NCBI GenBank assembly: GCA_934563745.1
Contig: CAKTHE010000006.1
Coordinates: forward strand, 1 to 64,000
Source: an uncultured Dysosmobacter sp.
GTDB taxonomy: Bacteria > Bacillota > Clostridia > Oscillospirales > Oscillospiraceae
DNA length: 64,000 bases
Reading direction: 5' to 3'
Numbering within the stretch: position 1 is the first letter of the stretch; each line of letters begins with the position of its first letter. This document shows positions 33,378-42,191 of this stretch, one piece after another. A program made the position numbers and the translations under genes. A model generated the notes under the pieces. The model made no database searches. It was given only the letters and a program-made list of their open reading frames with translations, and was not told the origin of the DNA.

Positions 33378-34211
33378 ATGTTTTCCAAACTGGTTCCCGT
33401 CCCCTCCAGCGGCATGATTCCGGATCGGGACATTGACAAGTCCCCGATTCTGGAATGCGTGAATCTGGGTATTACCTTCGGCGGCCTGAAGGCGGTGGAG
33501 GATTTCAACCTGACCATCGGCCGCACCGAGATCGCCGGTCTGATCGGTCCCAACGGTGCCGGCAAAACCACGGTCTTTAACCTTCTGACGAAGGTGTATC
33601 AGCCCACGGAGGGCACGATTCTCCTGGACGGCAAGGATACGCACGGCATGGATACCATTCATGTCAACCGTGCCGGCATCGCCCGCACCTTCCAGAACAT
33701 CCGCCTCTTCGACAATATGAGCGTGGAGGATAATATCAAAGTCGGCATGAACAACCAGATGCGCTACAACATGTGGAGCGGGATCCTGCGTCTGCCTGGC
33801 TACTGGAAGGAAGAAAAGGTCGCCCACGAGCGCGCCATGGAGCTGCTGTCCCTGTTCGATATGGAGGATCTGGCGCAGGCAAACGCCGGCGCCCTGCCCT
33901 ACGGCGCCCAGCGCCGGGTGGAGATCGTCCGCGCCCTGGCCACCAATCCCTCGCTGCTGCTGCTGGATGAGCCGGCCGCCGGCATGAATCCCTCGGAAAC
34001 GGCCGAGCTGATGGACAACATCCGCAAAATCCGGGATACCTTCCACATCGCCGTTTTGCTGATCGAGCACGACATGAACCTGGTCATGAACATCTGCGAG
34101 GGGATCTGCGTGCTGAACTTCGGTCACATCATCGCCAAGGGCTCCCCCGAAGACATTCAGTCCAATCCCAAGGTCATTGAAGCTTATCTGGGCAAGCAGA
34201 AGGAGGCATGA
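33378..34211 (+). CDS. livG: Branched-chain amino acid ABC transporter ATP-binding protein LivG
   Basis: 277-residue ATPase. Walker A GPNGAGKTT (about 57-65), a modified signature LPYGAQRRVEI in place of LSGGQ (usual for LivG), and Walker B LLLLDEPAAGMNPSE are present. An N-terminal extension of about 25 residues precedes the domain. AAGGAGGG precedes the ATG by eight bases. Confidence 0.94.
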   Translation: MFSKLVPVPSSGMIPDRDIDKSPILECVNLGITFGGLKAVEDFNLTIGRTEIAGLIGPNGAGKTTVFNLLTKVYQPTEGTILLDGKDTHGMDTIHVNRAGIARTFQNIRLFDNMSVEDNIKVGMNNQMRYNMWSGILRLPGYWKEEKVAHERAMELLSLFDMEDLAQANAGALPYGAQRRVEIVRALATNPSLLLLDEPAAGMNPSETAELMDNIRKIRDTFHIAVLLIEHDMNLVMNICEGICVLNFGHIIAKGSPEDIQSNPKVIEAYLGKQKEA

Positions 34212-34213
34212 CG

Positions 34214-34924
34214 ATGGATCCGATTTTAAAGGTAGAGAATATCAACGTCTATTACGGCAGCATCCACGCCATCAAGGGCATCTCCTTTGAGGTGAACGAA
34301 GGCGAAACGGTCACGCTGATCGGCGCCAACGGCGCCGGCAAGTCCACCACGCTGAATACCATCTCCGGTCTGCTGCACAGCAAAACCGGCTCCATCTCCT
34401 TTCTGGGGGAATCTCTGGCCAAGGTCCCGCCGCACAAGATCGTGGAGCGCGGTCTGGCCCAGGTTCCGGAAGGACGCCGGGTCTTCCTCCAGATGTCCGT
34501 ACAGGAGAATCTGGAAATGGGCGCCTATACCCAGCCCGGCAGCGGGGTCGAGCAGGACCTGGACATGGTTTATCAGCTCTTTCCCCGTCTGAAAGAACGC
34601 TATAAGCAGACTGCTGGCACCCTTTCCGGCGGCGAGCAGCAGATGCTGGCCATGGGACGCGCCCTGATGAGCCATCCCAAGCTTTTGATGCTGGATGAGC
34701 CCTCTATGGGTCTTGCTCCCATTCTGGTCGAGCAGATCTTCGAGATCATCCAGTCCCTGCACAAGGCCGGTTCCACCATTTTGCTGGTGGAGCAGAACGC
34801 ACAGATGGCTCTGTCCATCGCCAATCGCGGCTATGTGCTGGAAACCGGCAAAATTGTTATGGAGGGCAGCGGCCAAGAGCTGCTGGAAAGCCCCGCCATT
34901 AAAAAGGCCTATCTGGGCGGCTGA
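34214..34924 (+). CDS. livF: Branched-chain amino acid ABC transporter ATP-binding protein LivF
   Basis: 236-residue ATPase with Walker A GANGAGKST, signature LSGGEQQMLAMGRAL and Walker B LLMLDEPSMGLAP. An ATG at 34208 overlaps the livG stop but is only one base from GGAGG; the ATG at 34214 has seven-base spacing and is preferred. It is the last gene of the liv cluster and ends at a terminator. Confidence 0.94.
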   Translation: MDPILKVENINVYYGSIHAIKGISFEVNEGETVTLIGANGAGKSTTLNTISGLLHSKTGSISFLGESLAKVPPHKIVERGLAQVPEGRRVFLQMSVQENLEMGAYTQPGSGVEQDLDMVYQLFPRLKERYKQTAGTLSGGEQQMLAMGRALMSHPKLLMLDEPSMGLAPILVEQIFEIIQSLHKAGSTILLVEQNAQMALSIANRGYVLETGKIVMEGSGQELLESPAIKKAYLGG

Positions 34925-34936
34925 TCCGGCTGCCCC

Positions 34937-34977
34937 AGCCGGGACGCAAAGCTGTTTTGCTTCTGTGTCCCGGCTTT
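34937..34977. terminator. Terminator of the liv operon
   Basis: AGCCGGGAC/GTCCCGGCT stem (34937-34945 with 34967-34975) with an inner GCAAA/TTTGC stem. It overlaps the stop of the converging gene at 34976. Confidence 0.75.
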
Positions 34978-35416
34978 AGTCATCCCGGCCCAGCAGCAGC
35001 CGCAGCGCTGCAACCGCCAGAGTCTTTTCCAGATCGCGGGACCAGCGCGGCACACTCCGCTCCTGCGCTTCCAGCACCCGGCCGTTTGGGCAAATCAGCC
35101 GGCGCTGAAGGCACACAAGCACCGTGTGCTCCCCCAGGCTGGAGACGGTCAGGCTGTCCCGTGGGGCGCTGCCGTAGGTAACGATCTGTTCCGCCCGGCA
35201 TTGCCGTACCGCCGTCGTCCCCCATTCCCCCGGCAGGATCAGCGTTCTTGCCCGACAGAGCTGCGCGCTTTTTTCAAAAAGGCGGCAGCCCTCCGCCGTA
35301 AATGCCAGCAGCGCCCAAGGTCGGCGTGTCAGCAGCTCTGCCCGGGCGGGACAAAAGACCGCCCCCGGCAGCCAGCCCCGGACGGTTCGGTCAGCTTGAA
35401 AAAAAGCGGCCTGCAT
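34976..35416 (-). CDS. Hypothetical protein
   Basis: 146-residue soluble protein, no family recognised. It is rich in Arg and Leu with four Cys and a central stretch LPGEWGTTAVRQCRAEQIVTYGSAPRDSLTVSSLGE that suggests beta structure. GGGAGGTGA five bases before the ATG at 35416 and a position between a terminated operon and a divergent gene make it plausible as a real gene. Confidence 0.55.
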   Translation of the reverse strand: MQAAFFQADRTVRGWLPGAVFCPARAELLTRRPWALLAFTAEGCRLFEKSAQLCRARTLILPGEWGTTAVRQCRAEQIVTYGSAPRDSLTVSSLGEHTVLVCLQRRLICPNGRVLEAQERSVPRWSRDLEKTLAVAALRLLLGRDD

Positions 35417-35534
35417 CGCGCTCACCTCCCGCTCAGTGTGTGCCGATCCCGGGCCGGTCATGCAAAAAAGCCTCGTCTTTTTTGCGCGGGTGTGCTATAC
35501 TGGGCACAAGGCATTCAGGAGAGGAGCGGAACAC

Positions 35535-36062
35535 GTGCATTTCTGGGCGCATCTGAAAACCGTAAATCATCATCGCTTTCTGGTCATGAAGTACTGCTTC
35601 CGTCTGGGGCTGTACTGGCAGGGGCTGACCCATGACCTTTCCAAATATTCTCCGCAGGAATTTCTGGTCGGCGTCAAGTACTTCCAGGGGAACCGCAGCC
35701 CCAATGACGCAGAGCGCCGGGATAAAGGCTACAGTTCTTCGTGGCTGCACCACAAGGGCCGCAACCGCCATCACCTGGAATACTGGACGGACTACGGCGG
35801 GAAGGACGGCAGGGTCGTGGCCGTGGAAATGCCCATCAAGTACGTGGCGGAGATGTTCTGCGACCGTCTGGCTGCCAGTCGGACCTACCATCCGGATGAC
35901 AGCACCAACGACGGCCCCTATCTCTTCTTTCTGAAAACCAAGCAGCACGCCATGATCCATCCCAATACCTGCGCACTGCTGGAATCCATGGTGGTCAAGC
36001 TGAAGGATGAAGGGGAAGACGCCGCTTTTTCCTATATTCGGCATGATATTCTCGGAAAATAA
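35535..36062 (+). CDS. DUF5662 family protein
   Basis: 175 residues from a GTG with GGAGAGGAG upstream. The sequence HDLSKYSPQEF, LHHKGRNRHHLEYWTDY and the many conserved His/Asp residues suggest a metal-dependent, HD-like fold; I recall this pattern as DUF5662, of unknown function. The GTG is preferred because upstream codons overlap a likely -10 (TATACT at 35494-35499). It is transcribed alone and ends at the terminator at 36069. Confidence 0.75.
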   Translation: MHFWAHLKTVNHHRFLVMKYCFRLGLYWQGLTHDLSKYSPQEFLVGVKYFQGNRSPNDAERRDKGYSSSWLHHKGRNRHHLEYWTDYGGKDGRVVAVEMPIKYVAEMFCDRLAASRTYHPDDSTNDGPYLFFLKTKQHAMIHPNTCALLESMVVKLKDEGEDAAFSYIRHDILGK

Positions 36063-36068
36063 AACCAG

Positions 36069-36115
36069 GCCCCGGCCGTTCATCGCTGACGCGATGCCGG
36101 CCGGGGCATTTTTTG
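36069..36115. terminator. Terminator between the DUF5662 and LysR genes
   Basis: GCCCCGGCC (36069-36077) pairs with GGCCGGGGC (36099-36107), with an inner ATCG/CGAT stem, followed by T6. Confidence 0.82.
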
Positions 36116-36138
36116 TTTGCTTTTGCACGCTTCCCGCT

Positions 36139-36170
36139 GCGCCCAGCCGGCGGGCACAGCGGGCCGCATC
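36139..36170. repeat. 32-base exact repeat, intergenic copy
   Basis: Identical over 32 bases to 41280-41311 inside nfnB, in the same orientation. It lies between the DUF5662 terminator and the LysR stop, in a gap with no gene. A plus-strand transcript here would be fully antisense to nfnB mRNA. Confidence 0.9.
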
Positions 36171-36233
36171 TGCTTTTTACGCACATGGCTCCGGCCACGC
36201 CGCGTCTGTGTGTCCCGAAGGCCGCTCCGCCGG

Positions 36234-37106
36234 TCATTCCGGCGGCTGCAGCGGCCCCCGGCCAACGCAGGTCTCCAAAAAATCCTGCACCACAGCCGCA
36301 GGGCGCTCGTTCTTCCGCCAGATCAGGACAGCCTGCGTGGTCAGCTGCGGTTCGTCCAGCGTCCGAACCTGTACGCCGGTGCATTGGCCGCGCATGGACT
36401 GCGGGAAGATGGCCGCCGCCAGACCGCCCCGCACCCAAAGCACCGCATCCCGGGCATCATCGCAGACACAAAGAACTTCCGGCTGCAGTCCGCGGCTGTG
36501 AAAAGCCTCCCGTATCAGCTCCTCATAGCGCCGGTAGAGGATCAGGGGCCGCTGCGTCAGCGCTTCCAGCTTTAGCTGCACCTCCGGCTCCGGCCTCTGG
36601 GACGGCGGAAATGCCGCGATCATCGGTTCGGTCCCCAGCACGGCGGTATGGACCTCCTCCAGCCGCAGCGGCGTCCGCGCAACAGAGACATCCAAAATCC
36701 CATCCATCAGATATTGCAGCAGCGTATAGCTTGCGCCGTCATGCACCTCAAAGCGCACCTGCGGGCAGCGCTGTGCAAACCGGGCAATTGCCGGCAGGAT
36801 CAGATCCACCGTCGTGGATGTGATCCCCAGGCGCAAAACCGGTCGCGTCCCCGCCGCCGCGACTTCCCGCTGGGTCGAGCGCGCATAGCTCAGCAGGCTC
36901 CCGGCCCGGGCATAGAGCAGCTTCCCTGCCGCGGTCAGCTCCACGCCCCGGCGTGTCCGCTCCAGCAGACGGACGCCCAGTTCCTCCTCCAGCTGATGGA
37001 TCTGATAGCTCAGCGGCGGCTGGGACATGTGCATACGCCGGGCCGCCTCATGAATGCTTCCGGCGTCTGCGATCCTGCAAAAATACTCCAGCTGCTTGAG
37101 CTCCAT
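36234..37106 (-). CDS. LysR family transcriptional regulator, divergent from an ABC exporter
   Basis: 290 residues. N-terminal winged helix-turn-helix (ELKQLEYFCRIADAGSIHEAARRMHMSQPPLSYQIHQLEEELG, 2-44) and a C-terminal two-lobed effector domain (about 85-290). Start placed at 37106, just after GGAGG; another ATG 21 bases upstream lacks a site. It is divergent from the exporter pair across an AT-rich 123-base gap that holds a dyad, the usual layout for LysR control of the neighbour. The ligand is unknown. Confidence 0.9.
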   Translation of the reverse strand: MELKQLEYFCRIADAGSIHEAARRMHMSQPPLSYQIHQLEEELGVRLLERTRRGVELTAAGKLLYARAGSLLSYARSTQREVAAAGTRPVLRLGITSTTVDLILPAIARFAQRCPQVRFEVHDGASYTLLQYLMDGILDVSVARTPLRLEEVHTAVLGTEPMIAAFPPSQRPEPEVQLKLEALTQRPLILYRRYEELIREAFHSRGLQPEVLCVCDDARDAVLWVRGGLAAAIFPQSMRGQCTGVQVRTLDEPQLTTQAVLIWRKNERPAAVVQDFLETCVGRGPLQPPE

Positions 37107-37229
37107 GTGTCCTCCGTCCTTCCTCATATGATATAAATATTAAATCAAAAATAGCAAAAAACAATATTATTTATATTGATCATACCGTGCTATACTGGTT
37201 GTGTCAAGAAAAAAAGGGGAGCAATTCAT
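37107..37229. promoter_or_regulatory. Divergent LysR/exporter control region
   Basis: Very AT-rich gap. ATGATATAAAT (from 37127) and ATTTATATTGATCAT form an imperfect dyad about 45 bases apart, candidate LysR sites. TATACT at 37190-37195 is a good -10 for the exporter; no good -35 is at the right distance, which fits an activator-dependent promoter. Confidence 0.5.
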
Positions 37230-38999
37230 ATGCGAAGTCTGTCTGTTTATCTGAAGCAATATCGCAAAGAGAGCATTCTGGCCCCGCTTTTCAAGCTGCT
37301 GGAAGCCCTGTTCGATCTTCTGGTCCCACTGGTCGTGGCCCGCATGATTAACTCCGGGACCGCAGAAGACGGAAGCCTGCGGGCCGTTGTGCTCTGCTTT
37401 GCCGGCCTGCTGGCAATGGCCGTTGCCGGGCTTGTCTGCAGCGTGGTGGCGCAGCTTTTTGCCGCCAGGGCCAGCGCAGGATTTGGCGCCGCGGTGCGCC
37501 AGGCCCTGTTCGATCATATCCAGGCGCTGTCCTTTTCCCAGTTGGACGACCTGGGCAGCGACACGCTGATCACGCGGCTGTCGGATGATGTGAACCAGGT
37601 GCAAAACGGCCTGAATATGGGCCTGCGGCTGCTGCTGCGCAGCCCCTTTATCGTACTGGGCGCCATGATCCTATCCTTCACCATCGATCTGCGCTGCGCC
37701 CTGGTTTTTGTCGTGACGATCCCGATTCTGTTTGCCGTGGTTTTTTTCCTGATGGAGCGGAGCATCCCCCTGTTCGGGAAAGTTCAGGCCGGCCTGGATC
37801 GGGTCACGGCCCTGACCCGCGAAACCCTTACCGGCACGCGGGTCATCCGCGCCTTCTGCCGGGAGCAGCAGGCCACCGAAGAATTTGACGCGAACAACCG
37901 GGCCCTGACACAACTGAATCTGCTTGTGGGGCGCCTTTCCGCCCTGATGAACCCGCTGACCTATGTGCTCATCAACTTCGCCACGGTTTTGCTGATCCGT
38001 CAGGCCGCTGTCCGGGTCGATCTGGGAGCGCTGCCCCAGGGACAGGTCGTCGCACTGTACAACTATATGCTGCAGATCATTGTGGAGCTGATCAAGCTGG
38101 CCTCTTTGATCATTACACTCAATAAGTCCCTGGCCTGCGCCCGGCGGGTGGCCGGAGTCCTTGCGCTTACGCCCGATCTCTCCGCTCCGGCTGAAGAGGC
38201 GGCCGTGCCCTCTACCTCCCGCCCCCATGCGCCGGCGGTAGCCTTCCGGGATGTCAGCTTCACCTATCGGGGCGCCGGGGCGCCCAGCCTGTCCGGCATC
38301 AGCTTTACCGCCGCCCCCGGGCAAACCATCGGGATCATCGGCGGGACCGGCTCCGGGAAAAGCACGCTGGTCCATCTGATCCCCCGCTTTTACGACGCAG
38401 ACTCCGGCAGCGTGGAGCTGGACGGCATTCCGGTCCAGGCCCTCTCCCGCCGAAGCCTTCATCAAAAGGTCGGCATCGTCCAGCAGCATGCGGCCCTGTT
38501 TCAGGGCAGCATTCGGGAGAATCTCCGCTGGGGATGCGCCCAGGCCGATGATGCCGCGCTCTGGCAGGCCCTGACCCTGGCGCAGGCCCGGGATGTTGTG
38601 GAGGGAAAGCCCGGCGGTCTGGATTTTGTCCTGGAGCAAAACGGCCGCAACCTCTCCGGCGGGCAGCGGCAGCGTCTGGCCATTGCCCGGACCCTGGTCC
38701 AAAAGCCGGAGATCCTGATTTTGGATGACAGCTCCAGCGCCCTGGACTTTGCAACCGATGCCGCCCTGCGCAAAGCGATCCACTCTTTGAAGGGCACGAC
38801 CACGTTTGTTGTCTCCCAGCGGATCTCCTGCATCCAGCAGGCAGATCAGATCCTGGTCCTCAGCAACGGACGGCTGGTCGGGTCCGGGACCCATGCTTCC
38901 CTGCTGAAGAGCTGTCCGGTCTATCAGGAGATTTTTGATTCACAGTTTCCGGGAGAGCGCTCCGCCGCGGCCCGGGACATCCGGGAGGTGCTTGCATGA
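37230..38999 (+). CDS. Heterodimeric ABC exporter subunit A (degenerate nucleotide site)
   Basis: 589 residues: six-helix membrane domain (1-310) then an ATPase domain. Walker A is GGTGSGKST (about 371-379) and the signature LSGGQRQRLAIAR is canonical. After Walker B (ILILD) an Asp stands where the catalytic Glu should be (ILILDDSSSALD). This is the usual degenerate half of BmrCD/TM287-288-type exporters. The next gene overlaps by four bases and supplies the partner. Likely exports drugs, peptides or lipids; substrate unknown. Confidence 0.9.
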   Translation: MRSLSVYLKQYRKESILAPLFKLLEALFDLLVPLVVARMINSGTAEDGSLRAVVLCFAGLLAMAVAGLVCSVVAQLFAARASAGFGAAVRQALFDHIQALSFSQLDDLGSDTLITRLSDDVNQVQNGLNMGLRLLLRSPFIVLGAMILSFTIDLRCALVFVVTIPILFAVVFFLMERSIPLFGKVQAGLDRVTALTRETLTGTRVIRAFCREQQATEEFDANNRALTQLNLLVGRLSALMNPLTYVLINFATVLLIRQAAVRVDLGALPQGQVVALYNYMLQIIVELIKLASLIITLNKSLACARRVAGVLALTPDLSAPAEEAAVPSTSRPHAPAVAFRDVSFTYRGAGAPSLSGISFTAAPGQTIGIIGGTGSGKSTLVHLIPRFYDADSGSVELDGIPVQALSRRSLHQKVGIVQQHAALFQGSIRENLRWGCAQADDAALWQALTLAQARDVVEGKPGGLDFVLEQNGRNLSGGQRQRLAIARTLVQKPEILILDDSSSALDFATDAALRKAIHSLKGTTTFVVSQRISCIQQADQILVLSNGRLVGSGTHASLLKSCPVYQEIFDSQFPGERSAAARDIREVLA

Positions 39000-40747
39000 A
39001 TCCGACCAAACAGGACGCCGGCCAAAGTGCCGCTGTCTTAAAGAAGCTTCTGGTACTGATCCGGCGGCACGGGGGCGCGCTGATCTTCAGTCTGATCCTG
39101 GCGGCCGCCTCCGTGATCCTGCAGCTGTACGTCCCCATACTCTTCGGCGACGCCATTGACCAGATCACCGCCGCCCATCAGGTCCGCTTTGACGCCATGG
39201 GCCGTTCCCTGATTCAAATTCTGTGCGTCGTGCTGATTTCCGCCGGGTGCACTTATGGCATGAACCTGCTGAACAACCGCATCACGTTCCGGGTCGTGCA
39301 GGATCTTCGCTCCCAGGCCATGCACCACATTCAGAAGCTGCCCATTTCCTATTTGGATCAGCACAGCTCCGGCGATTTGGTCAGCCGCGTCATTGCAGAC
39401 ACCGACGTGCTCTCCGACGGGCTGCTGCTGGGCTTCACGCAGCTTTTTTCCGGCGTGGTGACCATCGTGGCCACGCTGATCTTCATGTTTTCCAAAAGCG
39501 TTCCGGTCTCCTTACTGGTGGTTCTTCTGACGCCTCTGAGCTTTTTGGTGGCCCGGTTTATTTCCCGCCGGTCCTATCAGCTCTTCCGTCGGCAAAGCGA
39601 GATCCGCGGCCGGCAGACGGCCCTGACCGATGAAATGATCAGCGGGCAGAAGGTAGTTCGGGCTTTCGGCTATGAGGAGCGGGCCTCGGCCCGGTTTGCC
39701 GCGGTCAACCAGGAACTGGCCCAGTGCTCTCAGCAGGCCGTTTTCTACAGCAGTCTGACCAACCCCTGCACCCGCTTCGTCAACAATCTGATCTATGCCG
39801 GCGTGGCCCTGATGGGCATCGTCCTGATCGGGCGCGGCAGCCTGAGCGTGGGCGGTCTTTCTGTCCTGCTGGCCTATGCCAACCAGTACATGAAGCCCTT
39901 CAACGACATCAGCGCCGTGGTGACCGAGCTGCAGAACGCCCTGGCCTGCGCCGGGCGAATGTTCGCGCTTCTGGAACAGCCCGCAGAAGCCCCCGACGCG
40001 CCGGGCACGCTGGAGACGGTGCAGGGACAAGTCTCCTGCAGCCATGTCTCCTTCCGCTATCAGCCGGATCACCCGCTCATTGAGGATTTCAATCTGCAGG
40101 TGCAGCCCGGCATGCGGGTAGCCATCGTGGGCCCCACCGGCTGCGGTAAAACCACGCTCATCAACCTTCTGATGCGCTTTTACGATCCGCTTGGCGGCAC
40201 GATCGCCATCGACGGGACCCCCGCCTCCGCCCTCTCCCGCCGCGCATTGCGCAGCTGCTTCGGCATGGTCCTGCAGGACACCTGGCTCAAAGGCGGTACC
40301 GTGCGGGAAAACATCGCCTTCGGCCATCCGGATGCGCCGGAGGAAGCGGTTATCGAAGCCGCAAAGTCCGCCCATTGCTGGGATTTTATTACGCGGCTTC
40401 CCCAGGGGCTGGATACCGTTTTAACACCCGGCAGCCTTTCCCAGGGGCAAAAGCAGCTTTTGTGCATTGCCCGGGTCATGCTGTGTCAGCCCCCCATGCT
40501 GATTCTGGACGAAGCCACCTCCAGCATTGACACCCGGACGGAGGTCCTGGTCCAAAAGGCGTTCGACACCCTGATGCAGGGACGCACCAGCTTCGTGGTC
40601 GCCCACCGGCTCTCCACCATCCGGGATGCCTCCCTGATTCTGGTCATGCGGGACGGAAAAATCATTGAGCAGGGCCGTCATGAAGAGCTGCTCTCCGCCG
40701 GAGGGTTCTACGCCCGGCTTTACAACAGCCAGTTTCAAGCCTCCTGA
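38996..40747 (+). CDS. Heterodimeric ABC exporter subunit B (catalytic Walker B)
   Basis: 583 residues with the same fold as its neighbour. Walker A GPTGCGKTT and Walker B with intact catalytic Glu (LILDEATSSID). Its signature is altered to LSQGQKQLLCIAR. The altered signature here pairs in the dimer with the Asp-type Walker B of subunit A, so one ATP site is degenerate and one active. The two sequence oddities support each other. The start overlaps the previous stop (ATGA), with GGGAGGTG upstream. Confidence 0.9.
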   Translation: MNPTKQDAGQSAAVLKKLLVLIRRHGGALIFSLILAAASVILQLYVPILFGDAIDQITAAHQVRFDAMGRSLIQILCVVLISAGCTYGMNLLNNRITFRVVQDLRSQAMHHIQKLPISYLDQHSSGDLVSRVIADTDVLSDGLLLGFTQLFSGVVTIVATLIFMFSKSVPVSLLVVLLTPLSFLVARFISRRSYQLFRRQSEIRGRQTALTDEMISGQKVVRAFGYEERASARFAAVNQELAQCSQQAVFYSSLTNPCTRFVNNLIYAGVALMGIVLIGRGSLSVGGLSVLLAYANQYMKPFNDISAVVTELQNALACAGRMFALLEQPAEAPDAPGTLETVQGQVSCSHVSFRYQPDHPLIEDFNLQVQPGMRVAIVGPTGCGKTTLINLLMRFYDPLGGTIAIDGTPASALSRRALRSCFGMVLQDTWLKGGTVRENIAFGHPDAPEEAVIEAAKSAHCWDFITRLPQGLDTVLTPGSLSQGQKQLLCIARVMLCQPPMLILDEATSSIDTRTEVLVQKAFDTLMQGRTSFVVAHRLSTIRDASLILVMRDGKIIEQGRHEELLSAGGFYARLYNSQFQAS

Positions 40748-40755
40748 GCCATACA

Positions 40756-40797
40756 CAAAAATTCCCCAGGAAGTCAAAGCTTCCCGGGGAATTTTCT
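40756..40797. terminator. Bidirectional terminator between the exporter and nfnB
   Basis: Stem of about 16 bp with one A-C mismatch (AAAATTCCCC.GGAAG with CTTCC.GGGGAATTTT), A and T runs on both sides. Confidence 0.85.
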
Positions 40798-40804
40798 ATC
40801 TTTC

Positions 40805-42190
40805 TCAGCGGCCGCTGAGCTCCTGATCAATGGCCTTTGCAGCCGTTTTTCCAGCGCCCATGGCCAAAATCACCGTCGCCGCGCCTGTCACGGCGTCACC
40901 GCCGGCATACACATGCTCCCGGGAGGTCAAACCGTCCTCATTGACAACGATGCAGCCCTTGCGGTTAATCTCCAGACCCTGGGTGGTCGATTTGATCAGC
41001 GGGTTGGGGCTGGTGCCCAGCGCCATGATCACACAGTCCACATCCAACTCAAACTCCGAGCCGGGGACCTCAATGGGCCGGCGGCGTCCGGAGGCGTCCG
41101 GCTCGCCCAGCTCCATCTGAATGCAGCGGATCTTGCTGATGTCATCATTTTCATCGCCCAAAATCTCCACCGGGTTGTTGAGCAGCTTGAAGACAATGCC
41201 TTCCTCCTTGGCATGCTCCACTTCCTCCCGGCGGGCCGGCAGCTCTGCCTCGCCCCGGCGATAGATGATGTACACCTCGGCGCCCAGCCGGCGGGCACAG
41301 CGGGCCGCATCCATGGCCACATTGCCGCCGCCGACCACGGCCACCTTTTTCGGATGCTGAATGGGCGTTTCCGCATCCGGCTGATAGGCCTTCATCAGAT
41401 TGATCCGCGTCAAAAACTCGTTGGCGGAATACACGCCGCGGTAATTCTCGCCGGGAATGTTCATGAACATGGGCAGACCCGCGCCGGAGCCGATAAACAC
41501 AGCCTCAAACCCGTATTCATCCAGCAGCTCATCCACAGAGATGGTCCGTCCCACCACGGTATTCGCCGCGATCGTGACGCCCAGCGCCTCCAGGCCCTCC
41601 ACTTCCTTCTGCACGATCCGCTTGGGCAGACGGAATTCCGGGATCCCATACACCAGCACGCCGCCGGCCAGATGCAGTGCCTCAAAAATCGTCACGGCAT
41701 AGCCCTTGCGCGCAAGGTCGCCGGCACAGGCAAGGCCCGAGGGGCCCGAGCCGATCACGGCCACCTTATGGCCGTTGGGCGCAGGCTTTTCCGTCGGCGC
41801 GGAGGCATGCGCGTTATGCCAGTCCGCTACAAAGCGCTCCAGCCGGCCGATACCCACCGGCTCACCCTTCAGACCGCGCACGCAGTACTTTTCGCACTGA
41901 CTCTCCTGCGGGCAAACCCGGCCGCAGACGGCGGGCAGCGAGCTGGTCTGCGCAATGATCTCATAGGCCGCCTCAAAATGGCTGGCCGCCGTCTCCCGGA
42001 TAAACTCCGGGATCTGTACCATGACCGGGCAGCCCTGCATGCAGGGCTTATTTTTGCAGTTCAGGCAGCGCTGCGCTTCATCCAGGGCCTGCTCCTGGGT
42101 ATAGCCCAGGGCCACCTCGTCAAAATTCCCGCTGCGGACCTCCGGCGCCTGAGAGGGCATCGGATTTTTCTTTAAAGACAGATTGGCCAT
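40805..42190 (-). CDS. nfnB: NADH-dependent ferredoxin:NADP oxidoreductase subunit NfnB (GltD-like)
   Basis: 461 residues. N-terminal cysteine-rich Fe-S region (CLNCKNKPCMQGCP and CGRVCPQESQCEKYC), an FAD site VIGSGPSGLACAGDLARKGY (about 143-162) and an NADP site VVGGGNVAMDAAR. The fold is shared with the glutamate synthase small subunit, but the gene is paired with nfnA rather than gltB, which makes Nfn (SudA) the better call. Nfn couples NADH and reduced ferredoxin to NADP reduction by flavin-based bifurcation. Start at 42190, one base after the nfnA stop, preceded by AAGGAGGTG. Bases 41280-41311 recur at 36139-36170. Confidence 0.88.
   Translation of the reverse strand: MANLSLKKNPMPSQAPEVRSGNFDEVALGYTQEQALDEAQRCLNCKNKPCMQGCPVMVQIPEFIRETAASHFEAAYEIIAQTSSLPAVCGRVCPQESQCEKYCVRGLKGEPVGIGRLERFVADWHNAHASAPTEKPAPNGHKVAVIGSGPSGLACAGDLARKGYAVTIFEALHLAGGVLVYGIPEFRLPKRIVQKEVEGLEALGVTIAANTVVGRTISVDELLDEYGFEAVFIGSGAGLPMFMNIPGENYRGVYSANEFLTRINLMKAYQPDAETPIQHPKKVAVVGGGNVAMDAARCARRLGAEVYIIYRRGEAELPARREEVEHAKEEGIVFKLLNNPVEILGDENDDISKIRCIQMELGEPDASGRRRPIEVPGSEFELDVDCVIMALGTSPNPLIKSTTQGLEINRKGCIVVNEDGLTSREHVYAGGDAVTGAATVILAMGAGKTAAKAIDQELSGR
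41280..41311. repeat. 32-base exact repeat, copy inside nfnB
   Basis: Codes for DAARCARRLGA at the NADP-binding region of NfnB. It is identical to 36139-36170. Confidence 0.9.
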
Positions 42191-42191
42191 C

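Noticed and set aside
40805-42190. Glutamate synthase small subunit (gltD)
   Set aside because: The fold is shared, but no gltB is present and the partner is an NfnA-type flavoprotein, so Nfn is the better call.
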